15,269 bases of DNA from Alistipes sp. (GTDB lineage Bacteria > Bacteroidota > Bacteroidia > Bacteroidales > Rikenellaceae): positions 1 through 15,269 of the forward strand of contig VSOO01000017.1 in NCBI GenBank assembly GCA_009774895.1, given 5' to 3'. The number at the start of each line of letters is the position of its first letter. Position 1 is the first letter of the stretch. The position numbers and the translations under genes are program-made. Below the pieces are notes generated by a model. It was not told the DNA's origin and did no database searches. It saw only the letters and a program-made list of their open reading frames with translations. Of this stretch, positions 1-8,223 are shown in pieces.

Positions 1-24
1 GCATACCGTGGCGGCGGAAAACGA

Positions 25-63
25 CGCGTCCCGGCGGTGTCGCGAGAACACCGCCGGGACGCG
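25..63 (-). terminator. Hairpin after tpiA, probable intrinsic terminator
   Basis: A perfect 16-bp inverted repeat (25-40 with 48-63) encloses a 7-nt loop, 18 bp past the tpiA stop. Read on the minus strand, the hairpin is followed by CGTCGTTTTCC, so the T tract is short and interrupted. It would end the lysS-phosphoesterase-tpiA transcript. The stem is seen directly; the terminator function is inferred from position and strength. Confidence 0.75.
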
Positions 64-80
64 CTGCGGAGGCTTCGGGC

Positions 81-839
81 TTATTTCGCGAAGCCCTGGC
101 CGATGCCCAGGAAATCCTCGGCCTTGAGGGCGGCACCGCCGATCAGTCCGCCGTCCACGTCCTCCTTGGCGAAGAGTTCCGCCGCGTTCGAGGGCTTGCA
201 CGAACCGCCGTAGAGGATCGGGGTCTCGGCGGCTGCGGCGCCGAACTTGTCGGCCAGCACCTTGCGGATGAATGCGTGGATCTCCTGCGCCTGGTCTGCC
301 GTGGCGGTCTTGCCCGTGCCGATGGCCCACACGGGCTCGTAGGCGATCACCAGGTCGGCGAACTGCTCGGGCGTGAGGTTGCATACCACCTCCTCGATCT
401 GCGCCTTCACCACGTCGAAATGCTTGCCCGCCTCGCGCTCTTCGAGGTTCTCGCCCACGCAGTAGACGGGGGTGAGGCCGTGGGCGTAGGCCCGGGCCAT
501 CTTGAGGTTGAGCGTCTCCGAGGTCTCGCCGTAGTACTGGCGGCGCTCCGAGTGCCCGAGGATGACGTAGCGGCAGCCGAGGGCCGCGATCATCGCCGCC
601 GACACTTCGCCCGTGTAGGCGCCCTTCTCTTCGGCGGCGCAGTTCTGGGCGCCGAGCGCGATGTTCGAGCCCTTGAGCGCCTCGGCGACCTGCGACAGGT
701 GGGTGAACGGCGGGCAGACGATGAAATTCACCTCGGCCGGCGCCGTCGCGCGCTGTGCGACGATGCCCTTTGCCAACTCTGCACCCTCGGCCGGAAGCGT
801 ATTCATCTTCCAGTTGCCGGCAACGATTTTCTTTCTCAT
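81..839 (-). CDS. tpiA: Triosephosphate isomerase
   Basis: Interconverts dihydroxyacetone phosphate and glyceraldehyde 3-phosphate in glycolysis and gluconeogenesis, in the cytoplasm. The 252 residues match the usual family length and begin at the canonical N-terminus [13 protein letters not shown]. Catalytic residues are present: Lys11 in NWKMN, the electrophile His96 in GHSERR, and the base Glu168 in [11 protein letters not shown], which also contains the mobile loop 6. The phosphate-binding GGS (211-213) and the GGA segment near residue 235 are also seen. The ATG at 837-839 is chosen because family homology starts there and an AT-rich leader precedes it, as is usual in Bacteroidota. The reading frame remains open upstream without a stop for another 130 codons (see the membrane segment at 840-1229), so a longer fused product is possible. 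It is the last gene of the operon. Confidence 0.97.
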   Translation of the reverse strand: MRKKIVAGNWKMNTLPAEGAELAKGIVAQRATAPAEVNFIVCPPFTHLSQVAEALKGSNIALGAQNCAAEEKGAYTGEVSAAMIAALGCRYVILGHSERRQYYGETSETLNLKMARAYAHGLTPVYCVGENLEEREAGKHFDVVKAQIEEVVCNLTPEQFADLVIAYEPVWAIGTGKTATADQAQEIHAFIRKVLADKFGAAAAETPILYGGSCKPSNAAELFAKEDVDGGLIGGAALKAEDFLGIGQGFAK

Positions 840-1229
840 TTTCGGTTTGTTTTTATAAAGGAAATAAAAGATATGCGCAGCGATGAAGAGGAACGCGACG
901 GCGACGTAGGCCGGCGTGCGTATCCGCTCGCCGAGTCCCGCCTCCGTGTCGCGCCAGAGCGCGGAGCCCGGCAGGAAGAAGCAGAACAGCGGCACGTAGA
1001 CCCAGACGTAGAGCCATTCCCGCTGCCGCGGCGTCATGTGGGGCAGGACGACGCGGATGCGCCGGGCGCTCAGGACCAGCAGCCCGCACAGAAAGAGCGC
1101 GTCGAAGAGCGGGCGGGGCAGCAGCCCCGTGACCGTCAGGGTGCACACCGCGCAGCAGCCCGAAAGGAGCAGCGCGATCCGTGCGCCGCGTTGCGGGGAG
1201 AGCTTCGAGGGGGTGTTGCTGCGTTTCAT
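840..1229 (-). CDS. Four-helix membrane segment, in frame with tpiA and lacking its own stop
   Basis: Starting at the ATG at 1227-1229, 130 codons encode a strongly hydrophobic protein with four likely membrane helices (about residues 16-37, 40-58, 72-91 and 105-126). It begins with a basic N-terminus (KRSNTPSK) and ends in a basic tail, YKNKPK. Both ends would therefore face the cytoplasm. No stop codon follows: the next codon is the ATG of tpiA, so translation from 1229 would give a 382-residue membrane-anchored TPI. I do not recognise the family. The gene lies 67 bp after the phosphoesterase stop and has an A-rich stretch (GAAAAAACGACCGTC) just before its ATG, which fits Bacteroidota initiation. 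Alternatives are a fusion that is real, two products from one frame using an internal start, or a stop lost through mutation or sequence error. Confidence 0.6.
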
Positions 1230-1296
1230 GACGGTCGTTTTTTCGGGCCGGCGGACGGGCGGGTCCGTGCCGGCGGATTGTGTGTCGTGCGTCTGC

Positions 1297-2559
1297 TCAG
1301 GGGCGGGGGTACTCCGCTCGGCGCACCTCGCGGCCGTTGGCCAGGCGCATCCAGGTGACGAATCCGGGTCGGTCGCGGTGCAGCTCGATCACGCGGGCGC
1401 CGCTCACTAATTCCTGGTATTCGGCGTAGCCGCCGCTGTATCGCCCGTAGGCGAGGACGATGCCCCGCAGCACGGCCGCGTAGTCGTTCGAGTGGTCGTG
1501 GCCTGCGAACACGCCCCGCACGTCGCCGCGGCGCACCATCGCTTCGAACATGCCGTGGTTGTCGCGCCCCGGGCATTCGCTTTCGAGCCGGAAGCCCACG
1601 CGCGCGGGGTCGCCGTCGAACGCCTCGGCGTACTCGGGCAGCGGAATATGCATGAAGACCAGGGCCCCGACCTTCGCGCCGCAGCGCCGTTCGAGCTCCT
1701 CGCTCCGGCGTTCGTACCAGGCGACCTGCCCGGCATCCACACCGGCGTAGGTGCCGTCGTCGGCGTTGTAGTCGTTCGAATCCATGATGTAGAGCACGGC
1801 GGCGCAGCGGCCGTCGTCCGTGTCGATCGGCACCGCGAACGTGCCCTGAGGCTCCCCGGGCGGGTTGAACCGCGCATTGATGCAGCCGGGCAGCGCACGC
1901 ACCGCGGCGTACACCTCGTCGCGCGTGAGGTCCTGTTCCGCATCGTGGTTGCCGAGCGTCACGGCATACGGCACGCCCTTGCCCGCCAGCAGCGTTCCGA
2001 TGCGGCGGAGCAGCGGCGCGGCCGGCCGGTCGTAGACGAGGTCGCCCGTCAGCACGATCAGATCGGGCCGCTCGCGGTCGATCAGGTCGGCCACCATCGG
2101 CAGCACGTGGCCCGAGCGGCGTGCGGAAGCGGTGTAGTGGAGGTCGGTGAGCTGGAGGATGCGGAACCTTCCGTCGGGACGGAAGCGCAGCGCGGGGCTT
2201 TCGCTGCCGTCGTGCGCCGCGTCGGCGCGTTGTGTCGCGGCCTTCGTGCGGCGGGGTGCGGCGGCTTCCGGCCGTGCCTGCGCGGTGCACGGGGTTTCGG
2301 CCCCGGTCCGCACCTCCGCCGTGCGCGGTTCTTCGGTCATTGTCCGCATTTCCGCGCTGCCGGGGGCTTCGGCCGCTGTCCGCAGCTCGACCGTGCGCGG
2401 GCTTTCGGTCTCCGTCCGCATCTCCGTTCGCAGAGACTCCGTTCCGTGCGCTTCGCAGCCTGCGGGGCGGAATGCCGACGCCGCCTCCCCGTGCGCCGGT
2501 GCACGGAGCGTGCACAGCGCAAGCAGAAGCGGCGTCAGGAGTCGGAGCGTGCGGTTCAT
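1297..2559 (-). CDS. Exported calcineurin-like metallophosphoesterase (PAP29/Dcr2-like)
   Basis: A 420-residue protein with an N-terminal signal peptide (about 1-23), a low-complexity repeat region (about 40-100), then a calcineurin-like phosphoesterase domain (about 131-400). All dimetal ligand motifs are visible: DLH at 139-141, GD at 172-173, GNHD at 203-206, a His in MHIPLPEY (His304), and GHDH at 353-356. The HIPLPEY and GHDHSND blocks resemble the purple acid phosphatase 29/Dcr2 branch, which suggests phosphomonoester or phosphoprotein hydrolysis outside the cytoplasm; the substrate cannot be read from sequence. The stop lies 67 bp before the membrane segment and the start lies 16 bp after the lysS stop, so the gene is probably co-transcribed with lysS. 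The signal peptide has no clear lipobox. The repeat region is unusual for the family. Confidence 0.9.
   Translation of the reverse strand: MNRTLRLLTPLLLALCTLRAPAHGEAASAFRPAGCEAHGTESLRTEMRTETESPRTVELRTAAEAPGSAEMRTMTEEPRTAEVRTGAETPCTAQARPEAAAPRRTKAATQRADAAHDGSESPALRFRPDGRFRILQLTDLHYTASARRSGHVLPMVADLIDRERPDLIVLTGDLVYDRPAAPLLRRIGTLLAGKGVPYAVTLGNHDAEQDLTRDEVYAAVRALPGCINARFNPPGEPQGTFAVPIDTDDGRCAAVLYIMDSNDYNADDGTYAGVDAGQVAWYERRSEELERRCGAKVGALVFMHIPLPEYAEAFDGDPARVGFRLESECPGRDNHGMFEAMVRRGDVRGVFAGHDHSNDYAAVLRGIVLAYGRYSGGYAEYQELVSGARVIELHRDRPGFVTWMRLANGREVRRAEYPRP
2285..2428 (-). repeat. Four tandem 36-bp repeats inside the phosphoesterase gene
   Basis: Four consecutive, diverged 36-bp units (2285-2320, 2321-2356, 2357-2392, 2393-2428) share the plus-strand pattern GTGCGCGG..TTCGG....GTCCGCA.CTCCG. 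In protein they give imperfect 12-residue units such as [24 protein letters not shown] and [12 protein letters not shown]. Weaker copies flank both sides. The period preserves the reading frame, so gain or loss of units would only change the length of the linker between the signal peptide and the catalytic domain. Confidence 0.85.
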
Positions 2560-2575
2560 CCTCGCGGGGTGCGCG

Positions 2576-4294
2576 CTATTCGCACCACTTTTTCACCTCC
2601 TCCATCGAGGGGGCCTTGAGTCCCAGTTTGTTTTTCTTGTTGAATCCGCACAGGTCGTTGAAGAATTTTCCCGGGGCGAGCTTCTTGAGCGAATCGACCG
2701 TCACGTAGCCCATGCGCTGGATGACGCCCACCCACTCCTCGGGAATGCCGAGGGCCGTGTAGCGCTCCGCAGGGTCGTTCACGGGTTTCTTCTCGGGACG
2801 CATCTGCGGGAAGAAGAGCACGTCCTGAATCGACGACTGGCCCGTCATGAACATCGTGAGCCGGTCGATGCCCATGCCCATGCCCGAGCACGAGGGCATG
2901 CCGTATTCGAGCGCGCGCACGAAGTCCATGTCGATGAACATCGCCTCGTCGTCGCCTTTCTCCGAGAGGCGCAGCTGCTCCTGGAAGCGCTCCAGCTGGT
3001 CGATGGGGTCGTTCAGCTCGGAGTAGGCGTTGCAGAGCTCCTTGCCGTTCACGAAGAGCTCGAAGCGCTCCGTGAGGTCGGGGTTGTCGCGGTGGCGCTT
3101 GCACAGGGGCGACATCTCGATGGGGTAGTCGGTGACGAACGTGGGCTGCACGAGCTCCTCCTCGCAGTACTGGCCGAAGATGGCGTCGATGAGCTTGCCC
3201 TTGCCCATCGTGGCGTCGGTCTCGACGCCGAGGCGTGCGCAGGCTTCGCGCAGCTGCTCCTCGGTCTGGCCCGTGATGTCGTAGCCGGTCTTCTCGCGGA
3301 TGGCGTCGGTCATGGTGACGCGGCGGAACGGCGCCTTGAACGAGACCGCGCGGCCGTCGATGGTGACCTCCGTCGAACCGTTGGTCGCCATCGCAACCCG
3401 TTCGAGCATGCGCTCCGTGAAGTCCATCATCCAGCGGTAGTCCTTGTAGGCCACGTAGATCTCCATGCACGTGAACTCGGGGTTGTGCGTGCGGTCCATG
3501 CCCTCGTTGCGGAAGTTCTTGCCGAATTCGTACACGCCGTCGAAGCCGCCCACGATCAGCTTCTTGAGGTAGAGCTCCGTGGCGATGCGCAGGTAGAGGT
3601 CGGTGTCGAGCGAGTTGTGGTGCGTGATGAACGGGCGCGCCGACGCGCCGCCCGGTATGGGTTGCAGGATGGGCGTCTCCACCTCGATGTAGCCCTGCTC
3701 GTTGAAGAAGGAGCGCATGGCGGCCATGATGCGGGCGCGCTTTACGAAGACCTCCTTGATGTGGGGGTTCACCACCAGATCGACGTAACGCTGGCGGTAA
3801 CGCACCTCGGGGTCGGTGAAGGCGTCGAACGTCTGGCCGTCCTTCTCCTTGACCACGGGCAGCGGACGCACCGACTTCGAAATGACGGTCAGTTTGCGGC
3901 AGTGCACCGACAGCTCGCCCGTGTTGGTGCGGAACGCGAAGCCCTCCACGCCCACGAAGTCGCCGATGTCGAGCAGCTTCTTGAAGACGGTGTTGTACAG
4001 CGTCGGATCGCCCTCGGGGCAGATGTCGTCGCGGCGGATGTAGACCTGTATGCGGCCCGTGTGGTCCTGGAGTTCGAAAAACGAGACGCTGCCCATGATG
4101 CGGCGCGACATGATGCGGCCCGCCAGGCGCACCGCGTCGAAATTGCCCTTGTCGGGGTCGTAGCCTTCGGCGATTTCGCGCGCCGTGGCTGTCACGTCGT
4201 ACCGTTCGGCCGGATAGGGGTTGATGCCCAGGTCCCGGAGGGCCCGGAGCGACTGCCGGCGCAGCTGCTCCTGTTCGCTGAGTTCGATTGCCAT
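2576..4294 (-). CDS. lysS: Lysyl-tRNA synthetase, class II, with C-terminal extension
   Basis: Charges tRNA-Lys with lysine in the cytoplasm. The 572-residue protein has an N-terminal OB-fold anticodon-binding domain (about 55-145) and a class II catalytic core. Motif 2 is at 259-280 (GKNFRNEGMDRTHNPEFTCM) and motif 3 at 471-482 (GMGMGIDRLTMF). Lysine-pocket segments such as GKELCNAYSELNDP (417-430) and PGGASARPF (214-222) are intact. After the class II core ends near residue 505, about 65 extra residues follow (GIPEEWVGVIQRMGYVTVDS...). They make the protein longer than E. coli LysS and look like the small helical extension seen in Bacteroidota LysRS. The start at 4294 gives MAIELSEQEQ, a normal N-terminus, and a promoter lies 35 bp upstream. 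It is the first gene of the minus-strand operon ending with tpiA. Confidence 0.97.
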   Translation of the reverse strand: MAIELSEQEQLRRQSLRALRDLGINPYPAERYDVTATAREIAEGYDPDKGNFDAVRLAGRIMSRRIMGSVSFFELQDHTGRIQVYIRRDDICPEGDPTLYNTVFKKLLDIGDFVGVEGFAFRTNTGELSVHCRKLTVISKSVRPLPVVKEKDGQTFDAFTDPEVRYRQRYVDLVVNPHIKEVFVKRARIMAAMRSFFNEQGYIEVETPILQPIPGGASARPFITHHNSLDTDLYLRIATELYLKKLIVGGFDGVYEFGKNFRNEGMDRTHNPEFTCMEIYVAYKDYRWMMDFTERMLERVAMATNGSTEVTIDGRAVSFKAPFRRVTMTDAIREKTGYDITGQTEEQLREACARLGVETDATMGKGKLIDAIFGQYCEEELVQPTFVTDYPIEMSPLCKRHRDNPDLTERFELFVNGKELCNAYSELNDPIDQLERFQEQLRLSEKGDDEAMFIDMDFVRALEYGMPSCSGMGMGIDRLTMFMTGQSSIQDVLFFPQMRPEKKPVNDPAERYTALGIPEEWVGVIQRMGYVTVDSLKKLAPGKFFNDLCGFNKKNKLGLKAPSMEEVKKWCE

Positions 4295-4328
4295 TATGTT
4301 CGTATTTTATATTTGTCCGTACTTTGTG

Positions 4329-4360
4329 CAAAAGTAGTGAAAAAAGAGCGAAATCGCAAT
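4329..4360 (-). promoter_or_regulatory. Bacteroidota-type promoter of the lysS operon
   Basis: On the minus strand TACTTTTG (4329-4336) fits the -7 consensus TAnnTTTG exactly. ATTG (4357-4360), 20 bp upstream, is a one-mismatch match to the -33 TTTG. Predicted transcription starts near 4322, giving a leader of roughly 28 nt before the lysS ATG, AT-rich and without Shine-Dalgarno. Confidence 0.7.
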
Positions 4361-4377
4361 ATTTCGTCGGCTGCGCG

Positions 4378-4400
4378 CCGCGCGGGGAAGTGCCGCGCGG
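4378..4400. other. GC-rich hairpin between the PAP2 gene and the lysS promoter
   Basis: CCGCGCGG at 4378-4385 and 4393-4400 form an 8-bp stem with a 7-nt loop, located after the PAP2 stop. No T tract follows on the minus strand, so it is at best a weak transcription end for the PAP2 operon. In this GC-rich sequence it may be chance. Confidence 0.3.
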
Positions 4401-4442
4401 GTTGTCGGCGGGGGCGCGCCGCGAAGAGGGGCAGGCGTGGGC

Positions 4443-5084
4443 CTAAGCTTTCCGGCGGCCGAACGCGCGGAAGAGGGCGTAGGCCGCGCCGCCGGTCAGC
4501 GCACCGGTGGCGGCGCCGAGCAGCAGGTCCATGGGGAAGTGCTTGGCCAGGTAGATGCGCGAGTAGCAGATCAGCAGCGTGGCTGCGATCATGAGGAGCG
4601 TGAACCACCGCCGCCGCACGACGGGGCACGCGAGGGCCGCGAGGGCCGCGATGACCGCGGCGTGGGCCGACACGGTGCCGTAGCGTCCCGTGGCGGTTTC
4701 GGGGAGCACGTGCACCGCCCAGTCGCCCGGCACGGCCGTGCGGCGGATGACGGCCAGCGAGTCGGCGCTCACGTTCATACCCTCCAGTTCGGGCGTGAAC
4801 ATGGGGCGCAGGCGCGGCGGAAACGAGGGCCACACCTCTTTCAGGACTCCTACGTGCTTGAAGATGCCGCAGATCATGTCCGCGAGTACGAGTGCCGCGG
4901 CCATGCAGCCGATGAACAGGAGCAGGCGCCGCCAGTCCGTGCGCCGCCAGACCAGCCAGAGGATCAGTGCGTAGAGCGGCAGCCACATCGGGGTGCCCGA
5001 CACGAGGAGCATCGCGCGGTCCATCGCGGGGCCGCCGTCGAAATTCAGTGCGAGGAAGAGCGGGTGGTCGAAGTCGTAGTACAT
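4443..5084 (-). CDS. PAP2-family membrane phosphatase
   Basis: An integral membrane phosphatase of the PAP2 superfamily (213 residues, about five to six helices). Members dephosphorylate lipid phosphates or pyrophosphates such as phosphatidic acid, undecaprenyl diphosphate or lipid A. The three signature motifs are seen: C1 Lys76...Arg93-Pro94, C2 as Ser139-Ala140-His141 (SAH in place of the commoner SGH), and C3 Ser175-Arg176 with His182 in SRIYLAKH. About 40 residues between C1 and C2 form an extended extracytoplasmic loop. The protein begins MYYDFDHPLF, a typical short N-terminus before the first helix. It is the last gene of the five-gene operon, 13 bp after the MBOAT gene, so a role in carrier-lipid recycling or surface glycolipid modification is plausible, but the substrate is unknown. 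Confidence 0.9.
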   Translation of the reverse strand: MYYDFDHPLFLALNFDGGPAMDRAMLLVSGTPMWLPLYALILWLVWRRTDWRRLLLFIGCMAAALVLADMICGIFKHVGVLKEVWPSFPPRLRPMFTPELEGMNVSADSLAVIRRTAVPGDWAVHVLPETATGRYGTVSAHAAVIAALAALACPVVRRRWFTLLMIAATLLICYSRIYLAKHFPMDLLLGAATGALTGGAAYALFRAFGRRKA

Positions 5085-5097
5085 GTGCGGAGGTGCT

Positions 5098-6594
5098 TCA
5101 GAATTGGAAGTAGATGAAGGGCTGTATGCCCGTGGATTTTACCTGCATCACGCCCCAGATCATCGCGGCGGCCAGCAGCACCTGCAACGTCAGCGGCGCG
5201 CCCGCCACCAGGCGGCGGGCCGTGCGGTCGGCGGCGTCGGGAAGCATGTGGAGCAGGTAGCCGATGCCCATGAGCAGGAACACGCCCGAGTATCCGGCCA
5301 CGACCTGCGGCGCCACCGCGGCGTTGAAGTCGTGGAATATCTGGTGCAGCATGAGCGAGATGCTCTGCATCGACTCGGCGCGGAACATGAGCCAGCCGAA
5401 GCATACGAGGTGGAAGGTGAAGACCATGCCCAGGCCGCGCCACAGGGGGTGCATCGCGGCGCCCGTGGCCTTGGCGCGGGGCACGGCCGCGAGGTAGAGC
5501 TTGTGCAATGCGAGGGCTGCGCCGTGCAGCGCGCCCCACAGCACGAAACGCAGCGCAGCGCCGTGCCACAGACCGCCCAGCAGCATGGTGACGAGCAGGT
5601 TGAAGTAGGTGCGGACGCGTCCGCGGCGGTTGCCTCCGAGCGAGATGTAGAGGTAGTCGCGCAGCCAGCTCGAAAGCGAGATGTGCCACCGCCGCCAGAA
5701 CTCGGTGATGGTGGCCGACTTGTAGGGTGCGTCGAAGTTCTTCGGGAAGCGGAAGCCGAGCAGCAGGGCGATGCCGATGGCCATGTCGGAGTAGCCCGAG
5801 AAGTCGCAGTAGATCTGGAGGGCGTAGCCGTAGATGCCCATGAGGCACTCGAAGCCCGAGTAGAGCAGGGGCTCGTCGAAGATGCGGTCCACGAAGTTGA
5901 GCGACAGGTAGTCCGAGATCACGGCTTTCTTGAAGAGTCCCGTGAGGATCAGGAAGAGCCCCGTGCCGAACATGGTGCGCGTGACGGTCAGGGGCCGGCG
6001 TATCTGGGGCAGGAAGTCGCGGGCGCGGACGATGGGCCCCGCCACGAGCTGGGGGAAGAACGAGAGGTAGAACAGGTAGTCGCCCCACCGGCGGAGGGGT
6101 TCGATCTCGCGCCGGTAGATGTCGATCGTGTAGCTGAGCGACTGAAAGACGAAGAACGAGATGCCCACCGGCAGGAAGATGTTGCGGAACTGGAGGAATC
6201 CTTCGCCGAAGAGCTGGTTGGCGATGTCGATCAGGAAGTTGGTGTACTTGAAATAGGCCAGCATGCCCAGGTTCACGCCCACGCTCAGCAGCACCCATCC
6301 GCGCCGTGCCCACGGTCGCCGCGACGCGTGGAGCGCCCGCGCGATCCAGTAGTCGCTCGTGGCGGCGAAGACCAGCAGCAGGAAGTAGAGTCCGCTCGAC
6401 TTGTAGTAGAAGTAGAGCGAAAAGAGGATGACGTAGGCGATGCGCGCCGGTGCGTCGTGCCGCAGCAGCGCGTAGAAGATCAGGAACCCCGTGAACAGGA
6501 ACAGGAAGAGTCCGCTGCTGAAGATCAGCGGCTGTGCGGCGTCGTAGCTCAGCAGTCCGAGGGTTTTGTCCACTATGTCGGCGATTCCGGTCAT
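5098..6594 (-). CDS. MBOAT membrane-bound O-acyltransferase (AlgI-like)
   Basis: A polytopic membrane protein of 498 residues related to AlgI, DltB and PatA. Members take acyl groups from the cytoplasm and pass them across the membrane to modify surface polymers. Characteristic segments are present: FLPVGISFFVFQSLSYTID (140-158), FFPQLVAGPIVR (179-190), CDFSGYSDMAIG (263-274), FWRRWHISLSSWLRDYLYIS (299-318) and the active-site region LLGGLWHGAA (338-347), with the presumed catalytic His344. Length and helix density match the AlgI group. It lies 24 bp after an SGNH hydrolase and 13 bp before a PAP2 phosphatase. The SGNH neighbour is the usual extracytoplasmic partner that completes acyl transfer. 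Whether the target is an exopolysaccharide, O-antigen-like glycan or glycolipid cannot be told. Confidence 0.94.
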   Translation of the reverse strand: MTGIADIVDKTLGLLSYDAAQPLIFSSGLFLFLFTGFLIFYALLRHDAPARIAYVILFSLYFYYKSSGLYFLLLVFAATSDYWIARALHASRRPWARRGWVLLSVGVNLGMLAYFKYTNFLIDIANQLFGEGFLQFRNIFLPVGISFFVFQSLSYTIDIYRREIEPLRRWGDYLFYLSFFPQLVAGPIVRARDFLPQIRRPLTVTRTMFGTGLFLILTGLFKKAVISDYLSLNFVDRIFDEPLLYSGFECLMGIYGYALQIYCDFSGYSDMAIGIALLLGFRFPKNFDAPYKSATITEFWRRWHISLSSWLRDYLYISLGGNRRGRVRTYFNLLVTMLLGGLWHGAALRFVLWGALHGAALALHKLYLAAVPRAKATGAAMHPLWRGLGMVFTFHLVCFGWLMFRAESMQSISLMLHQIFHDFNAAVAPQVVAGYSGVFLLMGIGYLLHMLPDAADRTARRLVAGAPLTLQVLLAAAMIWGVMQVKSTGIQPFIYFQF

Positions 6595-6618
6595 GCGCGG
6601 GGTGTTCGGTGCGGGGTG

Positions 6619-8223
6619 TTATTCGATCGGTGCGGGGGGCGTGAAGAGCGCGCTGCGGACCATGCGTTCGCCGAGGCTGTCCGCCACGTTCATGCGCATC
6701 AGTTCGAGACGTCGCTCGAACTCGCGCCGCTCGGCCGCACGGCGCACGCCCTCGTGGAGTGCGGCGGCGAGCGCGCGGGCCACCTGGCGGCCGCCCCCGT
6801 AGTTGATGTGGGTGTAGTCCTTGCCGGCCCAGCCGTTGGCCACGAAGCGCTCCATGCCGCCCAGGGCGCGCATCGCGGCGGCCGTATCCCAGAAGGCCGC
6901 GCACTCGCTGCGGGCCGCAGCGCGCTGGCAGGCGGTCATGAAAGGCAGGGCGTCCATCGGCTCGAATCCCGCGTCGGTGCGCACCGAGCGGTCGCTCACG
7001 CCCAGCACCAGCACGGCGGCCCGGGGGAAGCATTCGCGGACGTAGGCGATCATGCGGCACACCTTGGCGCCGTAGTTGTCGTAGTTGCGGATTCCCTGCT
7101 GCATGATGTTGAGGCCGTATTGCAGCACCACCAGGTCGTAGCCGAGCATGGCGCCGGCCTGGGCGTTGATCGCCGGGTCGGTGCGGAACATGGCCTGGCC
7201 GTTGTTGCTGCGCACGGAGTAGTTGTCCACGCCCACGCCCGGACCTTCGAGCAGGGCGCCGTAGCCGATGAAGCCGTCGGCACCCTCCGCCACGCGGAAG
7301 GCGAGCGACCGGATCGGGATGCCCGACACGGCGATCTGACGCAGCGCCTCGTCGCCCTCGATGTCGAAGACGCGGCGCAGCGTGTCGTTGAGCGTGACCT
7401 CCGCGCGGCTGTCGCCGCGGCTCACGAAGAGTATGCGTGCGCCGAGGCAGGGATCGAGCCGCTGCCGGGCGTCGGAACACTCCCAGCGCGTCTGGGCGCC
7501 GGGCGCGGCCTGGCACACCCAGCCCGACACGTAGTAACGGTCGCGCAGCGCCTGGGGCGTGGTCTTGTACTGCATGATGTTGTAGGGCGTCCAGCCCCGG
7601 GCCTGGGTCTTCACTGTGCGGCGGAAGTTGGCGAGGGGCGAAGCCATCGGCGCGAAACCCGCGCCGCAGCCTCCGTAATGCTCCTGCAACCGTTCGCGCA
7701 GGTCGGCGGTGAGGATGTCGCCCTCGATGAACGAGTCGCCCAGCACGGCGATGCGCACGTCGCGGCCGTCGAGCAGCTTGGCATAGAGCGCATGCAGCGG
7801 GCTGCGGCCCGTGGTGTCGAAGTCCTCGACCGGCACCACGCTTTGCGCCTCGTACTCCGCTTCGATGCGCTCGCGCACCTCGGGCACGGGGGCGGCGCAG
7901 GCCATCAGGCTGCTGTCGGGCGTGCCGGCACGCCACTCGAAGGTGGTGCGGACCTCGCGTTCGGGCACGTGGGTGTCGGCGGCTTCGATCTGCGCCGCGA
8001 TGTCGGTCAGGTCCACGCGGAACTCCTCCTCGTCGAGCACCACCTGCGAGGGGCTCTCGACGGCGGCCTCCTCGAAGCGCACGAGGTCCGAGAGGATGTT
8101 CGCACGGCGCAGCGCCACGCCGCCCACGGTGCAGGGCGGTATAAGGCTCACGCCGCCGAGCACTGCGAGCAGCGCCACGGCGGCGAGCCATGTGCGGTGG
8201 GTGTAATCCTTTTCGGGATTCAT
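6619..8223 (-). CDS. Membrane-anchored SGNH/GDSL hydrolase, likely partner of the MBOAT
   Basis: A 534-residue protein with one N-terminal membrane helix or uncleaved signal (about 11-30), an unassigned stretch (about 40-150), then an SGNH-fold domain (about 155-495). Catalytic blocks are seen: Ser164 in VLGDSFIEGD, an oxyanion-hole candidate in YGLN (369-372), and the Asp469-His472 pair in KDYTHINYGGG. The C-terminus (495-520) is Arg/Glu-rich and probably helical. In AlgI-type systems such proteins finish O-acetyl transfer on the outer side of the cytoplasmic membrane, and the adjacent MBOAT supports that role here. The start at 8223 is chosen because it overlaps the previous gene's stop in TGATG and gives a basic N-terminus followed by a hydrophobic helix. 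An esterase acting on surface acyl groups is the alternative. Confidence 0.88.
   Translation of the reverse strand: MNPEKDYTHRTWLAAVALLAVLGGVSLIPPCTVGGVALRRANILSDLVRFEEAAVESPSQVVLDEEEFRVDLTDIAAQIEAADTHVPEREVRTTFEWRAGTPDSSLMACAAPVPEVRERIEAEYEAQSVVPVEDFDTTGRSPLHALYAKLLDGRDVRIAVLGDSFIEGDILTADLRERLQEHYGGCGAGFAPMASPLANFRRTVKTQARGWTPYNIMQYKTTPQALRDRYYVSGWVCQAAPGAQTRWECSDARQRLDPCLGARILFVSRGDSRAEVTLNDTLRRVFDIEGDEALRQIAVSGIPIRSLAFRVAEGADGFIGYGALLEGPGVGVDNYSVRSNNGQAMFRTDPAINAQAGAMLGYDLVVLQYGLNIMQQGIRNYDNYGAKVCRMIAYVRECFPRAAVLVLGVSDRSVRTDAGFEPMDALPFMTACQRAAARSECAAFWDTAAAMRALGGMERFVANGWAGKDYTHINYGGGRQVARALAAALHEGVRRAAERREFERRLELMRMNVADSLGERMVRSALFTPPAPIE

Noticed and set aside
2147..4594. Long plus-strand frame opposite lysS and the phosphoesterase
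   Set aside because: Same reason: antisense to two well-identified genes, low-complexity composition, no promoter or homology.
4870..4900. Possible defect in the PAP2 enzyme because C2 reads SAH instead of SGH
   Set aside because: The residue between the Ser and His varies in the family; Lys, Arg, both His and Ser-Arg residues are all present, so the enzyme is probably active.
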